Source: Paenibacillus chitinolyticus NBRC 15660
GTDB lineage: Bacteria > Bacillota > Bacilli > Paenibacillales > NBRC-103111
Assembly: GCF_000739915.1 (NCBI RefSeq)
Contig: NZ_BBJT01000009.1
Coordinates: 1 to 64,000 of the forward strand
Length of the DNA stretch: 64,000 bases
Direction: 5' to 3'
The translations under genes and the position numbers were made by a program. Below, piece by piece: positions 36,377 to 45,416 of the stretch. The first letter of the stretch is position 1. Every line of letters starts with the position of its first letter. Under the pieces are notes generated by a model. That model was not told the origin of the DNA and searched no databases. It saw only the letters and a program-made list of their open reading frames with translations.

Positions 36377-37765
36377 ATGAAGCATCCGAGTGAGTACCGG
36401 GGTGAGAAAGTGGTCGTACTCGGCCTGGCCCGCAGCGGGGTTGCGGCGGCTAAGTTTTTTCATGAAATGGGAGCGGACGTAACGGTCAATGACCGGAAAA
36501 CGCGTGAAACGAGTCCCGAGGCCGACGAATTGGAAGCCTTGGGAATTTCTGTTGTGTGCGGGGGGCACCCGCCTGAACTTGTGGGAGAGGACACGGCTCT
36601 AATCGTCAAAAATCCCGGCATCCCTTACGGGGCGCCGCCGGTCGTCCAGGCGGCTGAGCGCGGAATCGAAGTGGTGACGGAAGTGGAAGTGGCGTACCAT
36701 ATCTGTGCGGCTCCGATGATCGGGATTACGGGAAGCAACGGCAAAACCACGACGACGACGCTTATCGGCCTTATGCTCGAAGCGGGCAAGCTGAACCCGA
36801 TTGTTGCGGGCAACATCGGCCGGGCTTTGACGGAGGCGGCGGCGGAAGCGAAGCCATCCGATTGGATGGTCGTAGAGCTGAGCAGCTTTCAGCTTAAAGG
36901 CACGAAGGAATTCAGGCCGAAAATCGCCTGCCTGCTCAACTTGTACGAAACTCATCTGGATTATCACGGCTCCATGGAAGACTATGTGGCCTCGAAAGCC
37001 AAGCTGTTTGCGAATCAGAAGCAGGATGATGTTGCGGTGCTGAACGCCGATGACGAGGTATGCAGGAAGCTGGCCGGTGAAGTATCTTCGGAAGTCCTTT
37101 TGTTTTCCAGGCAGCGGGAGCTGGACAAAGGGGTTTATCTCTCCGGGGACGGCGTGCTGACTTACCGGGATGCAGAGGGCGGTACATACCCGATTTTACC
37201 TGCCAAAGAGCTGGGCATTCGCGGTTCTCATAACATCGAGAACGCCCTTGCGGCATCCGCAGTCGCCTTGAGCGCAGGCGTGCCGGTCGAGGCGATCGCA
37301 GACGTCCTGCGGACATTCCGCGGCGTGGAACACCGTCTCGAATTCGTGGGGGAATTCGGCGGCGTGGCTTATTACAACGATTCGAAAGCGACGAACCCCG
37401 CCGCCACGACGAAGACTGTCGAATCGTTCGAACAGAAGGTCATTCTGATCGCAGGCGGTTTGGACCGCGGTTCGGACTACAAAGAAATGCTTCCGCTGCT
37501 TGCTTCGCGCGTGAAAGCCGTCGTAACGCTCGGCGAGACGAGGGAGAAAATAAACCGCGTTGCCCGTGAAGCCGGATTGGCCGCCGTCGAAACGGTCGAT
37601 ACTGCTAACAGCACGGAAGCAATCGGCGAGGCCGTTCACGCTGCGAGCAAGCTGGCAGGGGAAGGGGACATCGTTCTGCTCTCTCCGGCATGCGCCAGCT
37701 GGGATATGTTTGCTTCTTACGAGGAACGGGGACGCATGTTTAAGGAGTCCGTGCATAATCTGTAA
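36377..37765 (+). CDS. murD: UDP-MurNAc-L-Ala-D-Glu ligase MurD
   Basis: A 462-residue cytoplasmic ligase that adds D-glutamate to UDP-MurNAc-L-Ala. N-terminal Rossmann-like VVVLGLARSGVAAAKF, P-loop GITGSNGKTTTTTLIG (about 116-131), NLYETHLDYHGSMEDY and YYNDSKATNPAATTKTVESF. It begins 3 bases after mraY with GAGGTG in the mraY end as ribosome site. The family usually has about 450 residues. Confidence 0.95.
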   Translation: MKHPSEYRGEKVVVLGLARSGVAAAKFFHEMGADVTVNDRKTRETSPEADELEALGISVVCGGHPPELVGEDTALIVKNPGIPYGAPPVVQAAERGIEVVTEVEVAYHICAAPMIGITGSNGKTTTTTLIGLMLEAGKLNPIVAGNIGRALTEAAAEAKPSDWMVVELSSFQLKGTKEFRPKIACLLNLYETHLDYHGSMEDYVASKAKLFANQKQDDVAVLNADDEVCRKLAGEVSSEVLLFSRQRELDKGVYLSGDGVLTYRDAEGGTYPILPAKELGIRGSHNIENALAASAVALSAGVPVEAIADVLRTFRGVEHRLEFVGEFGGVAYYNDSKATNPAATTKTVESFEQKVILIAGGLDRGSDYKEMLPLLASRVKAVVTLGETREKINRVAREAGLAAVETVDTANSTEAIGEAVHAASKLAGEGDIVLLSPACASWDMFASYEERGRMFKESVHNL

Positions 37766-37874
37766 GGAACGGGTAGTCAAGCCTCCTTCGTCCGCTTCCG
37801 GATTGCGGCAGCGTCAGTCATCTTAGTTTTCAGGCTGTAGGCACCCGATATTCTTATTCGTAAGAGGTGTCCCT

Positions 37875-38972
37875 ATGGCTAAAGCGCGTTCCGCTCCGGA
37901 TGTATGGATTCTGGTTTCGACACTGCTCATTTTGACGATTGGCGTAATTATGGTGTACAGTGCCAGCGGAGTGCTGGCCTTCCGTGAGTTTGGCGACTGG
38001 TTTTATTATTTGAAAAGGCAGCTGCTTTTCGCGGTGCTCGGTATCGTGGCCATGTTTTTTACGATGAACACCGACTACTGGGTGTGGAAAAAGTACGCGA
38101 AGCTCGGCCTGCTCATTTGTTTCGGCCTTCTGCTGGCGGTTCTGATCCCGGGGATAGGCGTGGTTCGCGGGGGCGCCCGGAGCTGGCTCGGAATAGGGTC
38201 GTTCGGGATTCAGCCTTCCGAATTTATGAAAATCGGCATGATTGTTTTTCTGGCCAAGCTTTTGTCCGACAGGCAGTCCCAGATCACGCTGTTTACGAAG
38301 GGGCTGCTGCCTCCTCTGGGGCTTGTGGGACTGGCCTTCGGCTTGATCATGCTTCAGCCGGATCTTGGCACCGGAGCGGTTCTTGTCGGCGCTTCCCTGC
38401 TCGTGATCTATACGGCGGGGGCCCGCATTCTTCATTTATCCTATCTTGCCATGGCCGGCGTCGCAGGCTTCGTCGGTCTGATTATTGCGGCCCCATACCG
38501 GCTGCAGCGGATTACGGCCTTTATGGACCCGTGGTCCGACCCGCTGGGAGCGGGCTATCAGTCCATCCAGTCGCTTTACGCGATCGGACCGGGCGGGCTG
38601 GCGGGACTGGGACTCGGAATGAGCAGGCAGAAGTACAGCTATCTGCCCGAGCCCCAGACGGATTTTATCTTCTCGATCATCGCCGAGGAGCTCGGTTTTA
38701 TCGGCGGTGCGGCCGTACTGATCCTGTTCACGATTCTCATATGGAGAGGGATGCGCACCGCTATTACAGCACCCGACACGTTCGGCAGCCTGGTTGCCGT
38801 AGGTATTGTGGGAATGATCGCCGTTCAGGTGATTATCAACATCGGCGTGGTGATCGGAATGTTTCCGGTTACGGGAATTACGCTTCCGCTTATAAGCGCG
38901 GGAGGCTCATCCCTTACCCTGATGCTGACGTCGATCGGCGTGCTGCTCAACATATCCCGCTATTCGAGGTGA
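37875..38972 (+). CDS. spoVE: SEDS glycosyltransferase/flippase SpoVE (FtsW family)
   Basis: A 365-residue membrane protein with ten helices of the SEDS family, which polymerises lipid II into glycan strands together with a class B PBP. Signatures are VVRGGARSWLGIGSFGIQPSEFMKI, DLGTGAVL and, near the end, PVTGITLPLISAGGSSL. In this cluster position (between murD and murG) B. subtilis has spoVE, whose partner is SpoVD in cortex synthesis. An FtsW role in division cannot be excluded. AAGAGGTGTCC precedes the ATG. Confidence 0.9.
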   Translation: MAKARSAPDVWILVSTLLILTIGVIMVYSASGVLAFREFGDWFYYLKRQLLFAVLGIVAMFFTMNTDYWVWKKYAKLGLLICFGLLLAVLIPGIGVVRGGARSWLGIGSFGIQPSEFMKIGMIVFLAKLLSDRQSQITLFTKGLLPPLGLVGLAFGLIMLQPDLGTGAVLVGASLLVIYTAGARILHLSYLAMAGVAGFVGLIIAAPYRLQRITAFMDPWSDPLGAGYQSIQSLYAIGPGGLAGLGLGMSRQKYSYLPEPQTDFIFSIIAEELGFIGGAAVLILFTILIWRGMRTAITAPDTFGSLVAVGIVGMIAVQVIINIGVVIGMFPVTGITLPLISAGGSSLTLMLTSIGVLLNISRYSR

Positions 38973-38977
38973 AACGA

Positions 38978-40108
38978 ATGCGTATCGTATTCAGCGGAGG
39001 AGGAACCGGCGGGCATGTTTACCCGGCTTTGGCCATTGGGGAACAGTGCCTGCAGGACCACCCCGATTCGAAATTTTTATACATCGGCACAAGCTCCGGC
39101 CTGGAGCGTGACATTGTCGCGCGTTCCGGGCTGGATATGCCTTTTGAAGCCGTAGAAATTACAGGGTTCCGGCGTAAGCTGGCGTCTTTGGATAATGTCA
39201 AAACCGTGCTGCGCTTTCTGCGCGGTGTGGGCCGTGCCAAAAGCTTTCTCAGAGAATTCAAGCCCGATGCGGTGGTAGGGACGGGAGGATACGTTTGCGG
39301 CCCGGTCCTGTATGCGGCCGCCAAACTGGGCATTCCTACACTCGTGCATGAACAGAATGCCATCGCGGGACTTACGAACCGTTTTCTGAGCCGCTACGTG
39401 TCGACGGTAGCCGTCAGTTTTCGGGGAACGGAAGGAATCTTCCCTCAGGCCAAAAAAGTCGTCTACACGGGCAATCCGCGCGCGACTTCTATGGTAAATG
39501 CGGATGCGGCACGCGGGTTCTCCTCGCTCGGATTAACGCCGGATGCGAGACTCGTTGTCGTTGTGGGAGGGAGCCGGGGAGCCAAAGCCATTAACGAAGC
39601 GATGGTCGAACTGGCCCCGCTTGTACATGAGCTGCCCGGTGTGCAGTTTGTATTCGGAACAGGCCAGCCCTATTTCGAATCAACCGCGCAGCGGATTCAG
39701 GAGGCGGCGGGTTCGGTTCCGGTTAATCTTCAAGTCCTTCCGTATATTCATAACATGCCGGAGGTTTTGGCGGCGTCCAAGCTTGTCGTGAACCGTGCCG
39801 GAGCGTCTACTATGGCAGAGATTACCGCCCTTGGAATTCCTTCCATCTTAATTCCGTCGCCAAACGTGACGAACAACCACCAGGAGCATAACGCCCGTTC
39901 TCTTTCCGACGAGGGCGGCTCCGTAACGCTGCTTGAGAAAGATTTAAGCGGCCGGGTTCTTTTCGATCAGATCGGCAAAATCATGGAAGATTCCGTCCGC
40001 TGGGAACATATGGCGAAGCAATCCGCGAAGATGGGCCAGCGGGATTCCGCCGCACTTGTCGTCCGGGAGCTGGAACAGATTGTATCCGCCGGGCAACGGA
40101 GGCGTTAA
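38978..40108 (+). CDS. murG: Lipid II synthase MurG
   Basis: A 376-residue glycosyltransferase that adds GlcNAc from UDP-GlcNAc to lipid I on the inner membrane face. The true start is ATG 38978, eight bases after GAGGTG and 5 bases past the spoVE stop; the same frame is open for another 890 bases into spoVE but is non-coding there. N-terminal FSGGGTGGHVYPALAI, GTGGYVCGPVL, HEQNAIAGLTNR and the UDP-binding NRAGASTMAEITALGIPSIL are family marks. Confidence 0.95.
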   Translation: MRIVFSGGGTGGHVYPALAIGEQCLQDHPDSKFLYIGTSSGLERDIVARSGLDMPFEAVEITGFRRKLASLDNVKTVLRFLRGVGRAKSFLREFKPDAVVGTGGYVCGPVLYAAAKLGIPTLVHEQNAIAGLTNRFLSRYVSTVAVSFRGTEGIFPQAKKVVYTGNPRATSMVNADAARGFSSLGLTPDARLVVVVGGSRGAKAINEAMVELAPLVHELPGVQFVFGTGQPYFESTAQRIQEAAGSVPVNLQVLPYIHNMPEVLAASKLVVNRAGASTMAEITALGIPSILIPSPNVTNNHQEHNARSLSDEGGSVTLLEKDLSGRVLFDQIGKIMEDSVRWEHMAKQSAKMGQRDSAALVVRELEQIVSAGQRRR

Positions 40109-40152
40109 AAGGCTGCCGGATGAAGCTTTTACGGGGAACTAGATGGGCCATT

Positions 40153-40181
40153 GTCACACTCTATCCGATTTAACATAAACT
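40153..40181 (+). promoter_or_regulatory. Possible sigma-E-type promoter before murB
   Basis: GTCACACT (40153-40160) resembles a sigma-E -35, and CATAAACT (40174-40181) fits the -10 pattern CATANNNT, with 13 bases between. The same bases can be read as sigma-A (TTGTCA, 17, CATAAA). It lies in the 210-base gap between murG and murB, which is otherwise empty. Confidence 0.35.
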
Positions 40182-40317
40182 ACACTATAACCGTGGCAGA
40201 CACCTAAGGCAAAGCCGCCCGTACCGACTCCCGCTCTTGCCGGTAACGATAACCGGGAACCGAAGAATGCCGGGAAAGGGGCTTTTCAACCTTGAGTTCT
40301 GTGAAGGAGGTTTTCCC

Positions 40318-41223
40318 ATGCACCAGTTAATTACAGACTTGCAAGCGGCTCAGGTGGGTGAGGTCCTGAAGAACGAGAAGCTGGCACCGTACACAACCTG
40401 GAAAATCGGCGGTCCTGCCGATCTGCTCGTTATCCCGCAGGATAAACAGAAGTTGGTTGAGACGATCCGGCTGCTCGGGCAGCATAAGGTTCCCTGGACA
40501 GTCGTCGGGCGCGGATCCAACCTGCTTGTGGGGGATAAGGGGATCCGGGGCGTTGTCATCAAATTAAGCCGGGCACTGGAAACGCTGCGTTTCGACGGCA
40601 GCACCGTCTACGCGGGAGGAGCCTACTCGTTTATCAAATTATCCGTCATGACCGGCAAGGAAGGGTTAACGGGTCTCGAATTCGCCGGAGGTATTCCGGG
40701 ATCGGTGGGAGGCGCCGTTTACATGAACGCGGGGGCTCATGGTTCTGATGTGTCACGCATTCTTAAACAGGCTGAAGTGCTGCTGGACACAGGGGAATTG
40801 ATCATCATGCAGAACAGCGACCTGCAGTATGCTTACCGGCATTCGGTGCTGCATACGCTGCCGGGCATCGTAACGGAAGCGGTCTTCGAGCTGCAGCCGG
40901 GCGACCGGAAGGAGATCGCGGGTGCAATGGCGGCGTACAAGGACCGCCGGCTCAGAACGCAGCCGCTGCAGCTCGCCTGCGCAGGCAGCGTATTCCGCAA
41001 TCCGCCGGGCAATCATGCCGCCAAGCTGATCGAAGAAGCAGGCCTGAAAGGCACGCGGGTAGGCGGTGCGGAGATTTCTCCGCTGCATGCCAATTTCATT
41101 GTGAATACCGGAGATGCATCGGCCGAGGATGTTCTGGCCCTCATTGCTTTGGCGCAGAAGACTGTACGGGAGAAATCCGGTGTGGAGCTGCAGCCTGAGG
41201 TACTGGTGGTGGGCGAGAGGTAA
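40318..41223 (+). CDS. murB: UDP-N-acetylenolpyruvoylglucosamine reductase MurB
   Basis: A 301-residue FAD enzyme that reduces enolpyruvyl-UDP-GlcNAc to UDP-MurNAc with NADPH. Start ATG 40318, 7 bases after AAGGAGG; an in-frame extension to 40237 lacks a ribosome site. FAD site VVGRGSNLLVGDKGIRG and GLEFAGGIPGSVGGAVYMNAGAHG, catalytic CAGSVFRNPP and a late EVLVVGER are typical. It directly precedes murA, so both enzymes of UDP-MurNAc formation are adjacent. Confidence 0.95.
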   Translation: MHQLITDLQAAQVGEVLKNEKLAPYTTWKIGGPADLLVIPQDKQKLVETIRLLGQHKVPWTVVGRGSNLLVGDKGIRGVVIKLSRALETLRFDGSTVYAGGAYSFIKLSVMTGKEGLTGLEFAGGIPGSVGGAVYMNAGAHGSDVSRILKQAEVLLDTGELIIMQNSDLQYAYRHSVLHTLPGIVTEAVFELQPGDRKEIAGAMAAYKDRRLRTQPLQLACAGSVFRNPPGNHAAKLIEEAGLKGTRVGGAEISPLHANFIVNTGDASAEDVLALIALAQKTVREKSGVELQPEVLVVGER

Positions 41224-41238
41224 TTCGGAGGTGAGACA

Positions 41239-42525
41239 TTGGAGAAGTTGGTAATCGAAGGCGGCATTCCCCTCTCGGGAGCCGTTCGGATCCAAGGTGC
41301 CAAAAATGCGGCGCTTCCTATTCTTGCAGCCAGCATAATGGCGTCTGGAACCCACACGCTGCGCAATGTCCCGAAGCTGCTCGACATTGAAGTCATGCTC
41401 GGCATACTCCGTTCCCTGGGGTGCGGCGCCGAGCACAAAGAGGACACGGTTGTGCTGGACACAACCGGTTTGAACAGCACGCACGTTCCCGAAGAACTGA
41501 TGAAGCAGATGCGTTCGTCTATTTTTCTGATGGGTCCGCTGCTTTCGCGCTTCGGAACCGTCCAGGTTTATCAGCCCGGCGGCTGTGCGATCGGTGAACG
41601 GAAGATCGATCTGCATCTGAGAGGGCTGCAGGCGCTCGGAGTTACGATCGAGGAAACCGGCAGTACGATTATTTGTACCGCCGAGGACCTGAAGGGCGCC
41701 GATATAACGCTTGATTTTCCAAGCGTGGGGGCCACGGAAAACATTATGATGGCTGCCGTTCTAGCCGACGGGATCACAACCATCTCCAACGCCGCACGGG
41801 AGCCTGAAATCCAGGACCTCCAAAACTTCCTGAACGCGATGGGAGCGGACATAATCGGGGCGGGGACCGATACTATCACTATACGTGGCGTCCGCTCTTT
41901 ACATGCCTGCACGTACCGGATCATTCCGGACCGTATCGTGGCCGGCACCTTTATGGTGGCGGCGGCCGCAACGAAGGGCAGCGTAGCCCTGGAAGGAGTG
42001 TGTCCCCAGCATCTGAATGCCGCCATTCATGTGCTGAGGCGCGCAGGTGTTCAAATTACGGTGCACGATGATATAATAAATGTGCACGCTCCAATAAGAC
42101 CGCGGGCGGTCGAGCGTATCGTTACTGCACCTCATCCGTCTTTTCCGACAGACTTGCAGTCGCAAGTTATGGTGCTTCTTTCCCTAGCAGATGGAATCAG
42201 TATAATGAAAGAAACGATTTTTGAGAGCCGATTCAAGCATGTGGATGAACTCACCCGGATGGGAGCGGACATTCGCGTGGATTTCAACTCGGCGTTTATA
42301 CGCGGGGTACCGAGGCTCTACGGGGCCACGGTAGAGGCTACCGATCTCCGTGCCGGCGCTGCGCTTGTCATAGCGGGGCTGGCCGCTCACGGCACTACCG
42401 TCGTGGAACAAATCCACCATGTCGACAGAGGGTACGACCGGATCGAAGAAATGCTCACCCGGTTGGGTGCGCGCATTCGCCGGCAGGCTCCCGTACCGGA
42501 TCAAGCGCCGGTCACCGGTGAATAA
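41239..42525 (+). CDS. murA: UDP-GlcNAc 1-carboxyvinyltransferase MurA
   Basis: A 428-residue enzyme performing the first committed step of peptidoglycan synthesis, transfer of enolpyruvate from PEP to UDP-GlcNAc. TTG start at 41239 after GGAGGTGAG. The UDP-GlcNAc site GAKNAALPILAASIM (near 20-34) and the catalytic, fosfomycin-reactive Cys in PGGCAIGERKIDLHLRG (near 114) are present. Many Firmicutes have two MurA copies; this one is the dcw-linked copy. A hairpin without T-run follows. Confidence 0.95.
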   Translation: MEKLVIEGGIPLSGAVRIQGAKNAALPILAASIMASGTHTLRNVPKLLDIEVMLGILRSLGCGAEHKEDTVVLDTTGLNSTHVPEELMKQMRSSIFLMGPLLSRFGTVQVYQPGGCAIGERKIDLHLRGLQALGVTIEETGSTIICTAEDLKGADITLDFPSVGATENIMMAAVLADGITTISNAAREPEIQDLQNFLNAMGADIIGAGTDTITIRGVRSLHACTYRIIPDRIVAGTFMVAAAATKGSVALEGVCPQHLNAAIHVLRRAGVQITVHDDIINVHAPIRPRAVERIVTAPHPSFPTDLQSQVMVLLSLADGISIMKETIFESRFKHVDELTRMGADIRVDFNSAFIRGVPRLYGATVEATDLRAGAALVIAGLAAHGTTVVEQIHHVDRGYDRIEEMLTRLGARIRRQAPVPDQAPVTGE

Positions 42526-42539
42526 TGCAGTGCCTCTAG

Positions 42540-42564
42540 TCCCTTCCTGTTTACCAGGAGGGGA
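42540..42564 (+). other. Hairpin between murA and divIB
   Basis: TCCCTTCCTG pairs with CAGGAGGGGA (one T-G pair) around five bases. No T-run follows, so it more likely affects message stability or processing than termination. Confidence 0.5.
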
Positions 42565-42610
42565 TAAGAGGGTTTAACACGTTCACAAGGTTATGCAAAA
42601 GGAAGCGGGG

Positions 42611-43480
42611 GTGTCAGGCTTGCCAGAAGAGAATAAAGTTCCGGTGCTGCCGAACCCTAAACCGAGAAGGACGCGCGCCAACCGGAAGCTGCTTACGCTC
42701 TTGTTCCTGTTTTTCGTAACGATTCTGGCCGTTCTCTTTTTTCGCTCGTCCTTGAGCCGGGTCAGTGAAATCAAGATCGCAGGCAACGAACTGCTTTCTT
42801 CCGAAGAAATCGGACAAGCCGCCGCCGTCCGGAAGGGCGATCATTTTTTTGCGGTCGGGTCAGAGAGCGTACGCGGTAGGGTTGCGGCCCTCCGTATGGT
42901 TCAGTCCGTTGAAGTTTCCAAGCATTTTCCGGGACAAATCAGCATCGTGGTGCACGAGTATCCGCGCGTTGCGTTCCAGTTCGGGGCGGACGGCGTGAAG
43001 CAGGCGGTGCTTGCCGACGGTTCCACCGTTCCCGTAGTCAAAGAGGACATGCCGGTGGACAAACCCATTTTGACCGGATGGAAAGAGAACGATCCCAACC
43101 GCATCGCTCTTTGCAAAGCGTTGGCAGCCATTCCGGCCGGGTATTTATCGGACATTTCGGAGATACGCCCGGACCCGTCGGAAGCCTACAAGGACAAGAT
43201 CAAGATGTACACCCGCACCAAGTTCGAAGTCGTGACGACAGTCGGTTATCTGCCGAATAAAATTATGAATTTGTCCGCTTACATCACGAGCATGCAGGGA
43301 AGCGAAGTGAATTCCGGCATTCTGATGCTGCTGGAAACAGACGATCACTTGCCGCTGGATACGAGCGCCGCCGGAAACAAAGGCAAAGCCGGAACCGGCT
43401 CAACCAAAAAACCCGATCCCACTCCGAAACCAGGCGGTAGCGTGAAACCGACTTCCACTCCCCAAAAGGATACCCGCTAA
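42611..43480 (+). CDS. divIB: Cell division protein DivIB/FtsQ
   Basis: A 289-residue bitopic division protein. Start unclear: GTG 42611 (after AAAAGGAAG), TTG 42620 (after GGGGGTG) and ATG 42593 are possible; I use 42611. A short basic tail with PKPRRTRANRKLL precedes one membrane helix (about 30-48) and the POTRA domain (SRVSEIKIAGNELLSSEEI), then the beta domain. The last 45 residues are a Gly/Lys/Pro/Thr-rich tail ending TPQKDTR. It stabilises FtsL and DivIC at the septum. B. subtilis has ylxW, ylxX and sbp between divIB and ftsA; they are absent here. Confidence 0.88.
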   Translation: MSGLPEENKVPVLPNPKPRRTRANRKLLTLLFLFFVTILAVLFFRSSLSRVSEIKIAGNELLSSEEIGQAAAVRKGDHFFAVGSESVRGRVAALRMVQSVEVSKHFPGQISIVVHEYPRVAFQFGADGVKQAVLADGSTVPVVKEDMPVDKPILTGWKENDPNRIALCKALAAIPAGYLSDISEIRPDPSEAYKDKIKMYTRTKFEVVTTVGYLPNKIMNLSAYITSMQGSEVNSGILMLLETDDHLPLDTSAAGNKGKAGTGSTKKPDPTPKPGGSVKPTSTPQKDTR

Positions 43481-43588
43481 TCCGATACGGGCGGTAAGGA
43501 AGACAAAACGGACGCTGCAGGAAAAACGAAGGGATCGCCTGCTCCTAATTTAGGAAGGGAATTCCGCCGGACAGGCCTCTTTATTTAA
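43481..43588 (+). other. Open continuation of the divIB frame after its stop
   Basis: Directly after the TAA at 43478-43480 the frame stays open for 35 codons, beginning SDTGGKEDKTDAAGK, with the same Gly/Lys/Asp/Thr-rich make-up as the DivIB tail, to a TAA at 43586. It has no start codon of its own and looks like the remains of a longer tail. Confidence 0.5.
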
Positions 43589-43762
43589 AGGAAGGGATTG
43601 GTAACAGGCGCCGTTGCGCCCTGTAATCTATGAGACTTTCAAGGGAGGAATCGATAGGGAAGCTGCGAGCTTTTCGAACGGCCGAAAGCCCGTATGAAAG
43701 GCGCTAGATTCATGAATTTTTCAGGGTTTTCTCAGGAAAATATTACTATCCACCCTATTAAA

Positions 43763-43792
43763 TTAGTGTTAGAATCGATTTTATGGTATTCT
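43763..43792 (+). promoter_or_regulatory. Candidate promoter for ftsAZ
   Basis: TTAGTG (43763-43768), 18 bases, TATTCT (43787-43792) with an extended TG at 43784-43785. It lies in the 460-base gap (43481-43940) between divIB and ftsA. An imperfect hairpin (CAGCCGTC with GACGGGCTG) at 43869-43906 follows. No gene is seen in the gap. Confidence 0.4.
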
Positions 43793-43940
43793 ATTTTTAC
43801 CGGTTTAGAAGGCAAAAAAAGAGGAAATACAGCGTTCACAAAAAAAATACGCAAATAAAGAGGGAAACCAGCCGTCATGTTGAATAAGTAGAAAGCAGAC
43901 GGGCTGTGCCCTGATTTCATTTAACAGGAGGTGCCAAAGC

Positions 43941-45194
43941 TTGAGCAACAATGACATCATTGTTAGTTTAGACATCGGTACATCCAAAGTTCGTGCTATT
44001 ATTGGGGAAGTCGTAAACGGAACCATTAATATAATAGGGGTAGGATCAGCCGACTCGGAAGGCATCCGCAAAGGTGCCATCGTCGATATCGACCAGACCG
44101 TTCAATCGATCCGATCCGCGATCGATCATGCCGAACGTATGGTGGGCATACAAATTTCTGATGTTTACGTCGGGATTACGGGAAACCACATCGCGCTTCA
44201 GGACAGCCACGGGGTTGTGGCCGTGTCCAATGAAGACCGCGAGATCGGCGAAGAAGACATCGAACGAGTTATACAAGCGGCTAGAGTCATAGCGCTGCCT
44301 CCTGAGCGCGAAATTATCGGAGTAGTACCTAACCAATACTTAGTGGACGGCCAAGAAGGCATACACGAACCAAGAGGAATGATCGGGGTCAGACTTGAAG
44401 TCGAATCCACGATTATTACCGGAGCCAAAACAGGCATACATAACCTGCTTCGCGTTGTTGAGAAATCCGGACTTAAGGTGGCAGGACTCATATTGATGTC
44501 TCTGGCTTCCGGACAGCTTGCGCTTTCCAAGGATGAGAAATCGATAGGAACCGTATTGGTCGATATCGGAGCAGGTTCGACAACGATTGCCGTTTTCGAT
44601 CAAGGTAATCTTGTTGCAACATCCACGCTGCCTATCGGCGGCGATTTCATTACCAACGACATATCAATCGGGCTCCGCACCCAAATGGATATTGCGGAAA
44701 AAATCAAGCTTAAATACGGCTGCGCGACGATTCAAGATTCCGCGCCGGATCAGGTGTTTAAAGTCAACCGGATCGGCAGTCAGGTGGATAAGGAATTTTC
44801 CCAGGTCGATCTGGCGAATATCATTGAACCCCGTGTTCAGGAAATTTTCCACCTGATTCGCGCGGAAGCCAGCCGGTTAGGATACAGTGATCCCGCCGGA
44901 GGTTATGTCCTCACGGGAGGTACCGTATCCCTGCCGGGGACTCTTGTCATTGCACAGGAAGAGCTGGCTGCTCCCGTACGTATCGCAGTGCCCGATTACA
45001 TCGGTGTCCGCGACCCGGCTTATACGAGCGGAGTAGGGATCATCCAGTTTGTTTGCAAATTTTTGCGTAACCGTCCGGTTACGGCGCCCAAGAAGCAAAC
45101 GGCCAACAAACCTGCCAGTGTCAAAACACCCCAGACTGAAGCGAGCCCTGGCTGGTTCGACAAAGTCAAAAATTTCCTTAAGGAATTTATCTAA
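43941..45194 (+). CDS. ftsA: Cell division protein FtsA
   Basis: A 417-residue actin-like ATPase that anchors FtsZ polymers to the membrane. TTG start at 43941, seven bases after AGGAGGTG. VSLDIGTSKVRAIIGE forms the phosphate 1 loop, VLVDIGAGSTTIAVFDQG phosphate 2, and GYVLTGGTVSLPG the adenosine site. After a linker rich in Lys/Thr/Pro, the last 14 residues (GWFDKVKNFLKEFI) form the amphipathic membrane-targeting helix. It is followed by ftsZ after an unusually long gap of 222 bases. Confidence 0.95.
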   Translation: MSNNDIIVSLDIGTSKVRAIIGEVVNGTINIIGVGSADSEGIRKGAIVDIDQTVQSIRSAIDHAERMVGIQISDVYVGITGNHIALQDSHGVVAVSNEDREIGEEDIERVIQAARVIALPPEREIIGVVPNQYLVDGQEGIHEPRGMIGVRLEVESTIITGAKTGIHNLLRVVEKSGLKVAGLILMSLASGQLALSKDEKSIGTVLVDIGAGSTTIAVFDQGNLVATSTLPIGGDFITNDISIGLRTQMDIAEKIKLKYGCATIQDSAPDQVFKVNRIGSQVDKEFSQVDLANIIEPRVQEIFHLIRAEASRLGYSDPAGGYVLTGGTVSLPGTLVIAQEELAAPVRIAVPDYIGVRDPAYTSGVGIIQFVCKFLRNRPVTAPKKQTANKPASVKTPQTEASPGWFDKVKNFLKEFI

Positions 45195-45245
45195 CGGGAC
45201 GAGCTCTGCTGTTTCTGAATGCATCTTTCCCGGTTATGGATACAA

Positions 45246-45287
45246 GTGTCCCGTCACTGGCTCTGCAGCCTGCAACCAGGGGGACAC
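45246..45287 (+). other. Stem-loop between ftsA and ftsZ
   Basis: GTGTCCC pairs perfectly with GGGACAC, and inside it CTGG pairs with CCAG. No T-run. A small inverted repeat GAGCT-TAC-AGCTC is at 45371-45383, close to the ftsZ ribosome site. I see no gene in 45195-45416. Confidence 0.5.
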
Positions 45288-45416
45288 GCGCACAGACACG
45301 CTTCAGAACCATGTTCGGGCTATGTGCGAGCTCTTACGATTACCGTGCCGTCAGGCGCGTTACCCATTTTGAGCTTACAGCTCACGGAAAGTTAAGTTAG
45401 GGGGACATTGACTGCT

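Noticed and set aside
38084-38977. In-frame upstream extension of murG
   Set aside because: It overlaps spoVE in another frame and has Arg/Gly-rich nonsense composition; MurG starts at 38978 with a good ribosome site.
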